Below, piece after piece: positions 1-10,973 of a stretch of DNA of 64,000 bases (positions are counted from its first letter, which is position 1; each line of letters opens with the position of its first letter). The DNA is taken from NCBI GenBank assembly GCA_045837725.1, contig JBEWZL010000002.1:1-64000 (forward strand). The letters run 5' to 3'. This DNA is from Vermamoeba vermiformis. Taxonomy: Eukaryota; Tubulinea; Echinamoebida. Position numbers and translations under genes: made by a program. Below the pieces are notes generated by a model that was not told where the DNA came from, made no database searches, and saw only the letters and a program-made list of their open reading frames with translations.

Positions 1-3000
1 CGGTTCTTGTCTGTCAGGCCATTGTTGTCCATGAAGTCGTACAACATTGCTATTACATGTGATGAGCCTTTCTTGGTAGCTGCAGGTCCTTCTGAGTCAA
101 CAAAATTTTCAGGATAAATATATCCTGTAAAGTGGTCTGGAAGGCCTTCATCAACAATGCCAAAGAAGTAAGCGTTCATCCGGGATAGGTAGTGCACTTG
201 ATTAGGAGAACAGTGATAGCCCCAATAGGGGCTTACCAAGGTTGTTTTGAAGTCAAAACAGATTAGCCTTAATTTTCCATCTGCTGCTAATTGTCGTAGC
301 AATTCATGGCTCTTTCTTTCTTGGGTTGCATGTTCATAATGAGCAGCCCATTCTTGCTTAATCTTCTTCCACCTTTCTTTTTCAGCAAAGTATTTTTGTG
401 ATTTGGCAGATTTTTCTGTTTGGTTGTTCTTGAACTTGTGCCACTTCGTGGATTCATCGATGTAGTTCTGGCACATTTGGCACCAGGTTTTGGCAAATGC
501 ACCTGTAACAACTTCATCATTCCACTTCTTGTTGAAATGTTTGTACCATGAGCTGTAGTGTACTACACAATTGCAAAACTGCTTGTGTAAGTCTGAGGCT
601 GTCTCAAGGAAACGATAAAGGCCACTGTGATCAAAATTTTGTTGAGATTTGAATCCCTTTGAGCTGGTGTTGTACTTAATTCTTTTGTGCTCTACTGTAT
701 GGCTATCAGCTCTAATTTTTCTTTTTAATTTATCTACAGTGATGCTGTTATTGTTTTGTTTCTGGTTGCTTTCAAATTGTTTGCACGATGATATGTGGTT
801 CCATACATAGTCCCAATAGAGTTGATGGATTGATGTAAGATGGGGAGGGAGAACATATTTGTTTCCTTTGACTCCTTTTGCAGCAAATGGATTTGGCAAT
901 AGAGTCTTTTCTATGTGTTGATCAAGTTCAGCAATCTGTTCATTTGATAGCTGTTTAACTGATTGTCTCCAAGCTTCAGATTTTTCTTGACATGGTTTTT
1001 TTGGAGATGTAGCTGAGTTGATCCTGCCAGAATGCACTCCATAAACTGCCTGCCATGCTCTGGTACAGTGATTTCGAACTTTTTCAAACTTGAAGACTCC
1101 ATCCTTTTTGATACAGATATTGCGAGAAACTTTAAGTGCTAAGTACCTCTGCTTTTCTTCATTAGAACTTTGTTTCCACTGCAACTGTTCTTGCATCAGT
1201 TCATCCATGAGAGTCAACATACAGTGAGCTTTGCAGCATTTTGTTGTCCAGCAAAGTAATCCCATGCCTAGATCCGTCCGAATGTTCCCAGTTGGGAAGC
1301 AAAAATCAGATTGAAGAACAAGGGTGAAGTAGCTTTGCTTCAAGGTTGGAATTTGTTGCAAAATACAATTGGGCCAGTTGTCTATATTATCCAGCATCCA
1401 ATTAATGTGAGTCTGATAGTCTGTTTGACGCTGGCCTTCTGATACAGATATAAGTATTCGTGACAGTATTGACATGCGCAGTAAGTCTATCATCGGTAAC
1501 TGCAGTAATTTTGTTAAAATCTTTTTGTTGCAGGTTGATGTGTCAAATGCACCAAGAATGTGGGCCATAGATGTTTGTGACTTGATTGGGGAAGATACTT
1601 TTTTACTTTGTTCCTCTGGTTTGCTGCTTTCAACAGGTGAAATAATTGTTGGCTTGATTGGTTTGTTTTTTGCCATTGACTTAAGGAAAGATGTCATCTG
1701 CTTTAATGCAACTTGTTCACCTTTCTTCCATTGCATAATTATGGAGCAGAACCATTTCCTTAGATAAGCTGTGTCAGCTTCTGTCCACTTGAATCTGTCC
1801 TTCTCATCAACATATGCAAAGTCCATTGCTGCTCGTAATAGAATTGGTGCACACTCAGTCCCAGATAGTTGAGCAGGAAAATTTGTCGACAATCTATATG
1901 TCCAAGTTCCAAAATCAATCCTTTTCCTTGCATGGTTTATATCAACATAGTACTCCTTCAGAAACTTGACAGCAAAATCTTTGTACTTGGGTTCATCAAA
2001 GAAACTAAATAAATTAGTAAAGAAAGTTGAGTGGTTAAACAAAGTACCTTTTTCCATCATAAAGAACTATACTGTTCGTGGTAAAGTTGAATTCAAGCAA
2101 TTGCCAGTGCTGTCCATGATAGTTGACAGGAAAGAAGATTTGATTTGCAGTGCACATCATGTCCTTGTCAAGCTTGTTCTTCATATAATTGAAATTTGGG
2201 TCTCGCCATTGAAGTACACCCAAAAACTTTGTTTCCATAAAGTACACTGGTCTTGACATCACTGAGTTGATATGGCACAGAAATGTATCAATAACAACTC
2301 CATCAACAAATTTCCCCACTTGAGCAAAGTCCAATAAATGATCTTTAAATATATAATCACTTCTGAACCGAGATAGTGTGTTTTTAAAGTAGCCATCATT
2401 GTCTGGCAATTGTTGCAATTCTTCAATATTAAACTTGATATGCTGTTCATTTTGAGGTTTGCAGGTGCAAATATAACTTGTTTCCCAGGGGCATTGCTGT
2501 TTTTGAATTGGACTTTGATCTTTCTCAGCTTCTTTTGGAATTGGGTCAGCTTCTGGAATTGCGTCAACTTTGTTGGGGAAAACTCTTTCTGGGCCAATCC
2601 TTCTTATTTTATCAATCTGCTGAATAGGAATATCAAGCAAATTGCATTCAAATAGCTCACTCAAATCCTGGGCTTCATTTAAGTTTGTTGGTTCATAATC
2701 TTCATTATTGTAGACTTCTTGCAATTTTAACAAAACAGCAGGCTTTCTTTCCTGAATTGAGAAGTCGTAATCAACCCATAGTTGTTGAACTTTTTGGCTG
2801 CCCAGCAATATTGCAGCTCTTTGTTTTGCCAATTGAATTTGGTGAACTAATTGGCCTTCAATTCCATTGGAATAGAGCTGAACAAACTGATTCCACATTG
2901 TTTGGTCCTCTGCAGACAAGTTGGTTCCATCATACTTTGAGTTGTTTCCTTTGCTCCTTTCATGTTGGAACCAATTTTGAATTCTTCTAACTGGCCAAGT

Positions 3001-3648
3001 GCCTCCCAACACAGATGATAACAGTTCACAGTCAAAGATGGTTGGATGGGATATTTTCTTGAAGAAATTGTTTAGCAAAAACCATTCCTTCTTTGAAATA
3101 TAATCCCCTTGATTACATTAGTAAAACTTTAAAGTCTGGCAATTGGTTTGCTTACTGGGACGTCTGACTGGCAAAGCTTTGGAATTAAATGACTTGAAGC
3201 CTGGATCATCGATCTTCTTTGTTAAAAATTCAGACATTGATTGCATTCTTGAAGAATGTTCAGAAGCATTGTCCTCCTCCTCAGCAATGTGGCTTTCAAC
3301 TTCCATGTTAAACTCTAATAAGATTAGAAGTTGAATGTATCTCAGGAAGCCATACCCTTTGTTGGAATAACAGGAAGCTGTAAGTCTTTCAAGCTGACAT
3401 GTTCAACACCAGTAAGGGTAGGAAGAGCAAAGCTCGTCTCTGTTGATGTCTGCAGTTCACTTTGTGCTGAATCACTAACAACTAGCTGCATTTTATCCAA
3501 GGTGCTGCTTTGTTGCAATAGCTGCTCATACCAATCATATCCTACAATTTAACTTGTTAGTCACTATTGGACATGATAATAAACATCATGATTGATCTCC
3601 ACCTTTTTGGCTTGCATTTTGAATAACTATATCTTGTTTTATTTCAAT
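1..3648 (-). CDS. Ulp1-protease/DDE transposase fusion protein (C-terminus off window)
   Basis: Predicted transposase with an N-terminal Ulp1/SENP-like cysteine protease domain. The exons join through small GT-AG introns at 3602-3542, 3355-3315, 3155-3108 and 2047-2005, giving one frame that stays open from about 3648 to base 1. In the protease part the His lies in HWQLLEF (near 2100), the Asp in LYDGK (near 2055), and the oxyanion Gln and nucleophile Cys in QLSGTECAP (near 1850-1870). The transposase part begins about residue 800 and shows the first catalytic Asp in LICFDFKT (near 260), followed by a Gly-Ser-His 'KKGSSHV' block near 75 typical of KDZ-like enzymes. The second Asp and the Glu would lie outside the window. 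The true start codon is not certain; the first in-frame ATG seen is at about 3497. The family name rests on motif memory, not on a search. Confidence 0.7.
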
Positions 3649-3690
3649 CTGATAAAAGTAAATTAGCAGCTACACAGTAACATTAATTAA
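1..3690 (-). mobile_element. DNA transposon, KDZ/Zisupton-like, with Ulp1 protease (partial)
   Basis: This is the visible part of a minus-strand DNA transposon that continues beyond base 1. The support is one spliced open frame carrying a Ulp1-type cysteine protease region followed by a DDE-type transposase region, a pairing known from KDZ-type and some MULE-type plant, fungal and protist elements. No terminal inverted repeat or target-site duplication could be identified. The left end lies outside the window and the right end is unclear, because another minus-strand gene begins almost at once. The reading frame is open throughout the visible part, so the copy may be recent. It is CpG-poor compared with the host genes at 6-30 kb. 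Confidence 0.65.
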
Positions 3691-5667
3691 TTGTTGTTGT
3701 TATTATTGTTGTTTTGTTGCTGATTAGTATTGGGTTGTGATGAAGTTGGAGCAGTCTCGCGTTCGCGATTTTTCTTTGGGGGGAGAGCTGGAGTATTTTT
3801 TTTGTGGTCCTCGTACAACCCAATTACAGTTTTCATGTACGAAATTGACATGTTGGTATGTTCCTTTGTTGCAATTGATTCAGCAAACTGTTGGGTCTCT
3901 ACTTGCTTTGCAGCAACATCAAGCACCTGATAATATGTCAGTATTAGAATACTCTAATCTGACAATACCATTTTCTTAAGTCCAACTGCAAAGGTGTTTG
4001 TCATACGAATATCATCTTTAGTGCTGTTCGCTATCGAGACTGCATGATCAGCCGTCTTTGTGACACCTTTAATTTTAGCGTCTTGGATTTTAACATTCTC
4101 CTCCATGAGCGCAATTGCCTGCTCAAGCTAACGGATGGATTAGTAATGCAGCAAATCTACAATCCATTTACGTACACTTTCAATTCGACTCTCTTCATAG
4201 GTCTCAACTGAGGGCACTATGCCTTTCCAATGACCAGTTGCTTGCAATAAAACCTTTGGACCCAGAATAAACTTCTCGCCTGTCAATTCAAGAGGCTTTA
4301 CATTAGGCCATTCATCATTGATTCCACCCTCAAGTGCAAATTGTCGGACATAAGGCCAAACGGAAGCAAGTGCAAATTGGAAATCCCATTTTGGCTTGTC
4401 CACCACATCAGGTGCAAAATACGACATATTGATGGCAGTTCGAATCGCCCAGCTATTCATGGCTCGTTTGTTTGATGCGTGTGCGTAGCCGGCCATGCGC
4501 AGCAAATACACAACAAATGGACTACAAACAAATATTAGATAATTGAAATTACAAAAATCTACATACCCTACTCTTTTCTCCAGCCGTTTTAACTGCTCCA
4601 ACTCCGAGGTCAAGTACTTGATTCGTACCTCATCGCGCTTGTCATTCTGTGTACCAACAATTGTTAGTACACTATTTATTAAAAATGCATATCTTATACA
4701 AGAAAAAACTCCATCACGGAGTGCAATTATATATCTCCATCACGAAGAATCTAATTCAATAAAATCCTCATCGCGAGAATAAGCAATTCCCCATCACGGA
4801 GATGACGCGCAAAGCGCTCCTCATCACGAGGAACTGCGACACATGCTGATAGTGTCTCTCCATCACGGAGACCATGAACAAATGATGGACATAATTGATT
4901 GAACGTTGTTGAATTCTCCATCACGGAGATGACGCGCAAAGCGCTCCTCATCACGAGGAAATTGCCAAAGGCTCCCCATCACGAGGAACTTAAACAATAT
5001 GACTATCTGCTAAAATACACTTACGCGGTTGTTTTTCTTTTGAACATCTAATAATAGAGTGGATCAGTGACTCTGAACATGAATTCATTGATTAAAGACT
5101 TACTATCAAACTTCTTATTGCTTTTTCCTGCAAAACAATAGTATTAGTAATGTACGATGAGTGCGATTGCAAGCAGTGCTCTTTGAGCTGCTGCGGCTAT
5201 GTTAGTAATTGACGGACAGCTTTGCCGTTCGCACCAATTGCTCAGACTGGCAAGCTTAACCTTCCCACCAAACGGGAAGCTATTCCGTCAATTACTAAAG
5301 TAATCAGAGAGGGCAAAAGTACCCCTCCGACCCACGGCGCTGCCGCCGATCTGCTAGCAGACAGTAATTTGCAAAAAAAAATCAGAAAAATGAGTTTTGC
5401 AGCAAAACAGTGATAAATAAATTATTCTAACTTATATTAAGCAGTGGATTAATTATTGGTGGTGTTTTTAATTTTCACATCCAGATGTGAATTCGAGTGA
5501 ACTTACGGGGTTTATGAAATGGGCTATTCTTCTCCATTTTTCAATATCAATGCCCTATTGTATCTACAAACACAATAACCTGTGTGTATCCCAACAATTC
5601 AATAAATTAACTAATGACAAATTTTGGCAATGTCTCGATTAACTACCAACCCAACCCAAACAGTCAT
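3687..5667 (-). CDS. Coiled-coil protein of unknown function, Asn/Gln-rich C-terminus
   Basis: I do not recognise this family. About seven exons join in frame: the ATG at 5667 begins MTVWVGL, followed by a stretch ending FINP, a 24-nt microexon (EKAIRSLI, near 5106-5129), a basic coiled coil around TSELEQLKRLEKR, and a globular stretch with SAMNSWAIRT-like residues near 4450. Then comes a second helical stretch (LEQAIALMEENVK) and a low-complexity tail ending in eight Asn at 3687. Introns include 36-45 nt examples and two very large ones (about 5505-5130 and 5024-4650) that carry hairpin repeats. The gene ends only about 40 bp before the transposase gene on the same strand, so it may be the accessory gene of the transposon or a host gene beside the insertion. 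The first exon is the least certain part. Confidence 0.5.
4708..4987. repeat. Array of nine short hairpins with constant ATCAC loop
   Basis: Nine copies of a 15-nt unit, each a 5-bp stem closing the loop ATCAC (ATCGC once). Stem left arms are ACTCC, TCTCC, TCCTC, TCCCC, TCCTC, TCTCC, TCTCC, TCCTC and TCCCC, and the right arms change to match. Five copies pair perfectly and four have a single mismatch. Units start at 4708, 4734, 4765, 4788, 4818, 4857, 4915, 4945 and 4973. A 36-nt block holding two units plus GCGCAAAGCGC, itself a hairpin, is repeated identically at about 4798 and 4925. The array lies inside a predicted intron of the coiled-coil gene. Confidence 0.8.
5202..5298. repeat. 97-nt palindromic element inside an intron
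   Basis: The 15-nt arm TTAGTAATTGACGGA at 5202-5216 returns as its exact reverse complement at 5284-5298, and weaker pairing (AGCTT and CCGTT blocks) continues inward. The element sits in the large intron between predicted exons near 5505 and 5130. Its size and symmetry resemble a small MITE-like insertion or a structured RNA. No clear target-site duplication was found. Confidence 0.7.
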
Positions 5668-5888
5668 ATATGATCATATCAATGGTTAAACTGTATTTAT
5701 TAACTATATACAGGCTCCGTTGGAGTTTTAGCGTAAAACGTCTTATACATAAAAGGTAAAACATTAAAATTGGTCATTATTAATTAGCGACTGAATCGCG
5801 ACCCACGATTCATCACACGAGGAAAATCATCATTACTTTTCAATAACATGTGATATCTTTACTATTGCGGTGTAAGCTCTGTTACAAA

Positions 5889-7533
5889 TTACAAGCTATT
5901 GACCAATAGCAAGACGATTAGTTGAACTCCCCAAGCAAGAGTGAGACGGGATTCGCTTGAGGAAGTCGAGGGGTGGGATTGTGGACCAGAACTAGATGAC
6001 GAAGGTGATGTAGATGGGGTTGAGGGAGTGCCTCCGTTGAGCGGAGAATCAGAGCCCTGCGGCACTGTGCCACCACTCGCAATTACGTCCCAGTACTGCG
6101 GTAGTTGAATCATGTAAGCCTCGCGAAAACCAGCGGTCGATTGGTTCCAGTTGCACGTCCACCAGACTTGCGTGCCGTCCATGGACAGCGCGGCTTGCGC
6201 TTCGTTTCGATAGGCTTCGTCGCCGGGGTACGTCATGTAAGTAGGACTGACTCGGAGAATTCCCGGGTTAGCTTTCAGCTCAACGAAAATCATTTGATGA
6301 TCGCCCCAATTATGCACTACCGATCCTTGACTTCCATAAAAGCCAACAAATGCCCATCCGCGTTTCTCGTAGAACTTTCCAATGTGCAAGCCAGTGCCAC
6401 TCGAGTAGTTGTTATCCCAATCAGTGTTTTGCAATAGTTGAATCTTGTTGCCAGTATTGACGTCCACCGCTTCAATCCAATCGTTTCTGTTGTTCTGGCT
6501 GACAAAGTACTCTTCTTGATCGAGTCCGAAGGCCCAGCCGCTGTGCGTGGCGTCAACAGCTATTTTGACAGGCACGTTCGGGCCAGACTTGTACTCTTGC
6601 AAGTTCAACGGCCAAGCGTGAGGCCCGTCGAGCACCGTGTTAGCGTCGGCCAACCTATTTCCGTCGTAGCAGCGGTCGAAGTGAACGATGGCTTTGGAGC
6701 CCAAAGGCGATATTTCCACCATGTTAGGACGTGGGAGGTAGCCCAATGACGCGTAATCTGTACCAATAGCCCCCAAGCCTGAATAATTGTAACCAATAGG
6801 AAAGTTGGCCGGTGTGAGAGTGCCGAGAATGGTGTCGTTGGCTTTGTCGTACGTCAAAATGGCACGTGTCTTGTAAGGTCCGCTGAGCTCGATGGACAAA
6901 ATTTGCCAAGCCCAGTAACGGCTGTCAATCGAAGAATCGCCTTCCACGTCGTTAACGAGCATTGCGCCGTTCGGGAACGGGCCAGTGAAAGTGCTTGAAA
7001 AGTCGCGGAGCAATGTGTTCGTGCCAGTCACAACGTCCATTTGATAGAACGCCAAGCCCCTAGTGTAGTAGACACGATTAGGGTAGTTGCCGGTATAGTC
7101 CCAACGAATTTCGTTCAATTCGCCAATGCTCCTGCCATCTGGTTGCAACTGTCGAACAACGGAGAGATCGGACGTCTTGATAACCCACGAGCTGGTAGAA
7201 TCTCCATTATGGATGAGAGCGAGTGTTTTGTCGCTATTTACTGGCGTGTAGCGGCTATAAACGATGAGCGAATCCGAAGCACCAACGTCGTTTCGATCGG
7301 TCATTCGTTTCAGGACAGCTCCAGTGCTTGGATCCGTTCTTGATTCTCCTTTAGTGGGAACGGATGCTCCAAAATTAGGCTGAAAAATGCCGCGAGTAGT
7401 GTTGTAATTCCATTGGGCTTGGATCTAAATCAAATAGAGGTCGTTTATATTTTTGCTTTTGTTTGGAAATATGATAGGTATTTACCTGAACGACCAAGAA
7501 TGCCACAAACACAAGCAATGCTAATTTGACCAT
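5889..7533 (-). CDS. Secreted, probably GPI-anchored propeller-like protein
   Basis: Two exons (7533-7486 and 7424-5889) separated by a 61-nt intron encode about 527 residues. The first exon is almost exactly a signal peptide (MVKLALLVFVAFLVVQ). The mature part has repeated blocks such as Y-T-x-G-L and Trp-rich WDNN/WWTCNWN segments that suggest a beta-propeller, but I cannot name the family. The C-terminus is a Ser/Thr/Pro-rich stalk (from about residue 470) followed by a hydrophobic tail ending in LIVLLLVNSL, as expected for a GPI-anchored surface protein. The ATG at 7533 was chosen because it supplies the signal peptide. The function is unknown, with surface or extracellular matrix most likely. 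Confidence 0.75.
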
Positions 7534-7710
7534 TTGTGCAATAATGTAGTAAAAACAAAAAAGAATAAAAATCGAAGCTTTTTAACACCCAAAAGAAAGC
7601 GGGTCAGAGGACCGGACTGAGCAAAAGTCCTGTATAAACAATTATAAATTCTCTCACAATATCTTTACTATTTAAGGCAAAGATTTACCTGCCTGACGTA
7701 TGCATTTCAA

Positions 7711-7927
7711 TCATGATTTTTTTCTAACTAAGGATGCCGAGGTTGGGAAATCAGAGGACTGAAGGTTGTGAACAATGAATTAAGCATTATGGTAATTTTG
7801 ATTATGAGCCTAAAAGATGAAGGGGTACCTTTAACTCTCCTAATACGTTGTCGAGATCGTGGTGCGGGAATCTTATTGGATCTACGTTTGTGTTCTGCAA
7901 CAACGGTATTGGCGATGTTTTGAGCAT
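7711..7927 (-). CDS. Possible small protein, two exons (weak)
   Basis: A short frame starts at the ATG at 7927 (MLKTSPIPLL...), runs to a GTACCC donor at 7828, and could rejoin through a ..TTCAG acceptor at 7759 to end at TGA 7711, giving about 48 residues. No domain is recognised. The frame stays open upstream of the ATG but has no earlier ATG, so an additional 5' exon or a chance frame are both possible. It lies head to head with the cytochrome b5-acyl-CoA dehydrogenase gene. Confidence 0.22.
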
Positions 7928-7979
7928 GCAAACCAATAGCGTAAAACAACCAGAAAACCTACCGAAATTTAACTTCCAA

Positions 7980-7990
7980 CGCGCCAAAAA
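7980..7990 (-). promoter_or_regulatory. E2F-like site TTTTTGGCGCG
   Basis: Read on the minus strand this is TTTTTGGCGCG, a close match to the general E2F/DP consensus TTTSSCGC. It lies about 145 bp upstream of the acyl-CoA dehydrogenase ATG, in the AT-rich gap between that gene and the possible small minus-strand gene. Function is inferred from the motif only. Confidence 0.35.
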
Positions 7991-8133
7991 GATTGCCTCC
8001 GAAAATTATCAATTCCAATCACTTACTTAGTATTTAATACACCACTGCGTAAGTAATTGACTCAATTTATGATTTGACGCGATTCAAAATTACTGACGAG
8101 ACTTTTCTCTAAAGACGTGTCTTTTCAATTAAG

Positions 8134-10038
8134 ATGAGCAAAGTTTACTCACTCGCCGAAGTCGCCGCGCACAATACCGCTGAAGACTGCTGGATCATCG
8201 TGCACGGTAAAGTCTACGACGTTACCAAGTTCTTGAACGAGCATCCAGGTAAGGGAAAAGATCGAATCCCGTTCACAAAATTGATTGAACATTTTTCTTT
8301 ATAATTAAAGATAATTCTAATCGCTTCTAAACCATAATTTCCTCTCATTTTACTTTCGATCTCATTTCAGCTCGGGAAAATTACTAAATTTAAATTTCGC
8401 TCAAAATTAGGTGGCCGCAAAGTCCTCGTCAACGTCGCTGGTAAAGAAGCTAGCAAGCAGTTTGATCAATTCCACAATGCCGATATTTTGGAAAAATACG
8501 GTCCCAATTTGCAAGTAGGCGTTGTCGGCGACGAGAATACTCCTCCTGTCACTGAAAAACCCAAGCGACAACCCATGCAATTGCCCATGATGCACAATAC
8601 CTTTGGTGAATTAGTGCCTATGGGTGATCCCACTTGGTATCAAGCTTGGAACTCTCCGTTCTTCACTGAAAGCCACATCAAGTTCCGTGCCGCCATTCGC
8701 GCGTTTGTCGAGAAGGAATTGATGCCTTACTGTCACGAATGGGATGAAGCTAAGAGATTGCCCAAGGACCTTGCAAGACGATGCTACGAAGCTGGTAAGA
8801 TCCGGTTAAAATGTTCGCTGAAAATTTATCTTTAATTATTCTCGTAGGTTGGTTGCCCGCTGTCGCTGGTCTCCCTTGGTCTACTGAATACGCTGGTACA
8901 AATATTATTGGCGGCGTTAAGCCTGAAGAATTTGACGTTTTCCACGAGCTGATCTTGGTAGACGAAGTTTCTCGTTGCGGTTCTGGAGGTATAGATCTCA
9001 TTAGTAAGGATTACAATTAATAATCAATCGAATGATAGGTGTCGTGTGGGCTTTGTTCGGTGGTTTGGGCATTGGTATGCCTCCTGTAACCAAGTTTGGC
9101 TCAAAATACTTGCGCGACAAGACTCAAAAGTGTTTGACCGGCGAACAAGTCATTTGTTTGGCTATCACTGAGCCTTACGCTGGCAGTGATGTCGCCAACA
9201 TCAAGACCGAAGCTAAAAAGACTCCTGATGGCAAGCATTACATCGTCAACGGAGAGAAGAAATGGATCACCAACGGTAAGCAACAAACAATGTAATACCA
9301 CCTTCTGAAAAGCGCCATCTAATCGCAATAGGTGTGTTTGCTGATTTCTTCACTGTCGCCGTTCGTACCGGTGGTCCTGGCATGGAAGGTATCTCGTTGT
9401 TGTTGATCGAGAAGACTATGCCCGGTGTTTCCACCCGTCAAATGAACTGCACTGGTGTCTGGCCCTCCGGTACCACTTACATCACTTTCGATGACGTCAA
9501 GGTGCCCGTCGAGAACTTGATCGGCAAAGAGAACCGTGGCTTTAAATATATAATGGCAAATTTCAACCATGAACGTTGGGGTATTGTCGTTCAAGCCACT
9601 CGTTTCGCTCGTACCTGCTACGAAGAAGCGTTCAAATACGCGCACAAGAGAAAGGCTTTCGGCAAGCGCTTGATTGACCAGCCTGTCATTCGTAACAAGT
9701 TGGCGCACATGTCACGACACATCGAAGCCACCTACGCTTGGTTGGAAATGTTGACTTATCAAATGAAGACCATGTCGTACGAAGAGGCCTCGATCAAGTT
9801 GGGTGGACCTACCGCTTTGTTGAAGGCCCAAGCCACCCAAACCTTCGAGTTGTGCGCTCGTGAGGCTTCTCAAATCTTCGGTGGTCTGGCTTACACTCGT
9901 GGAGGTCAAGGTGAAAAGGTCGAGCGTCTCAGCAGAGAAGTTCGTGCTTACTCCATTCCGGGTGGATCGGAGGAAATTATGTTGGACCTCGGTATGCGCC
10001 AAGCCATGAAATTCTACGAGCTTTCGTCAAAAATGTAA
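8134..10038 (+). CDS. Cytochrome b5-acyl-CoA dehydrogenase fusion protein
   Basis: Five exons (8134-8248, 8411-8794, 8848-8988, 9039-9275, 9332-10038) encode about 527 residues. Residues 1-75 form a cytochrome b5 heme domain, with the axial histidine motifs NEHPGG (split by intron 1) and FHNADI. The rest is an acyl-CoA dehydrogenase: the N-terminal helical domain, [10 protein letters not shown] and KKWITNG of the FAD/substrate middle domain, and the C-terminal helical domain with the [18 protein letters not shown] region and the [11 protein letters not shown] terminus. Such fusions are known in fungi and some protists, where heme could pass electrons instead of ETF. No mitochondrial presequence is evident; whether it is peroxisomal or cytosolic is unknown. 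All four introns interrupt Gly codons in phase 1. Confidence 0.93.
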
Positions 10039-10211
10039 GATTTAAGCGTCAAATAATGTATTTATGAATGTACTGTCGTTAATGTAATAAATAACCCAAT
10101 ATGGATTATCGCCCAATCAGCGAGCTCTTATTTTGGAGCAGTGACATTCGTCTAACGGTCTGTTTTGAAGTTTTATTCAATAACGAACGAGTCCAACAAA
10201 GTGCAATACAA

Positions 10212-10959
10212 ATGGGCAATCAAGTTGGGTCGAGCAAAGAGTTGGATGAGCGCCGAAAGCAAATCGAGACCTACTGGAAGGATTCGAAAAAGGGAAAGAC
10301 TTTGCGCGTTTCTCAAGGTAAAATTAATTGCATAATATTTATTTTTACAATTGCGAGTACTTTACTCGAATACTGAAAGACAATTCGTTAACTATCCCCC
10401 AATTGGAAATTCCAAAATTATTTAAATTTTCAATATTTTAAGCTTATTTACGCTTGACAAATTGCCATATAATGTAACCACACGGTCACAATAGAACTAA
10501 CCGATTATTTTATTTAAATCCAGACAACCGGATCATTAAACGTTTCTTCAGTTCGTACGACAAAGGAAATAAGGGTCATTTAGATAAAAATGAAGCTATT
10601 GAATATATTCAGGATTTATTAAAAATCTCCGGTTACGACAAAGAAATATCAAACCAAGCCAAAAAAACTCAAACAGATCCGAAAGGCTACTACGACGATT
10701 ACGGTAAATACTCTTCAAAATTATAATTTAAATTTAAGCTAATGTTTATTAATCAGTATTATCCATTTTCCACGAGATGGATCCAAAAATGTCTGGCACG
10801 ATCACTTTTGAACAGTTAATCAAGCCCAAATTCCAACAGTGGAACGACTTTTTGCAAACAATCAGCTCTAAAGGTGCTAGAGAACGCGAATTCACTCGCA
10901 GATTGCGTGAAAAAGGCAAGCCTCAATTTAAATTTGTTAAAAACAAACCGAAATTCTAA
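10212..10959 (+). CDS. EF-hand calcium-binding protein
   Basis: Three exons (10212-10317, 10524-10703, 10757-10959). One canonical EF-hand loop, DKGNKGHLDKNE, is in exon 2, and a second, DPKMSGTITFEQ, is in exon 3, so this is a small Ca2+ sensor of about 162 residues. I chose the ATG at 10212 because it gives MGNQVGSSK, a plausible N-myristoylation start; an in-frame ATG at 10101 would add 37 residues. The C-terminus is very basic (KPQFKFVKNKPKF). The stop codon at 10957 is only 14 nt before the first possible coding base of the Ariadne gene, and a donor at 10907 could splice this frame into that gene (see findings). Confidence 0.75.
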
Positions 10960-10973
10960 CAAATTGACCACAG

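Noticed and set aside
1-3648. Polinton-type element, because of the cysteine protease
   Set aside because: The protease is the Ulp1/SENP type fused to a DDE transposase; no capsid, polymerase or integrase is present.
4708-4987. CRISPR-like array
   Set aside because: Repeats are 15 nt, stems vary, spacing is irregular (26-58 nt) and the host is a eukaryote.
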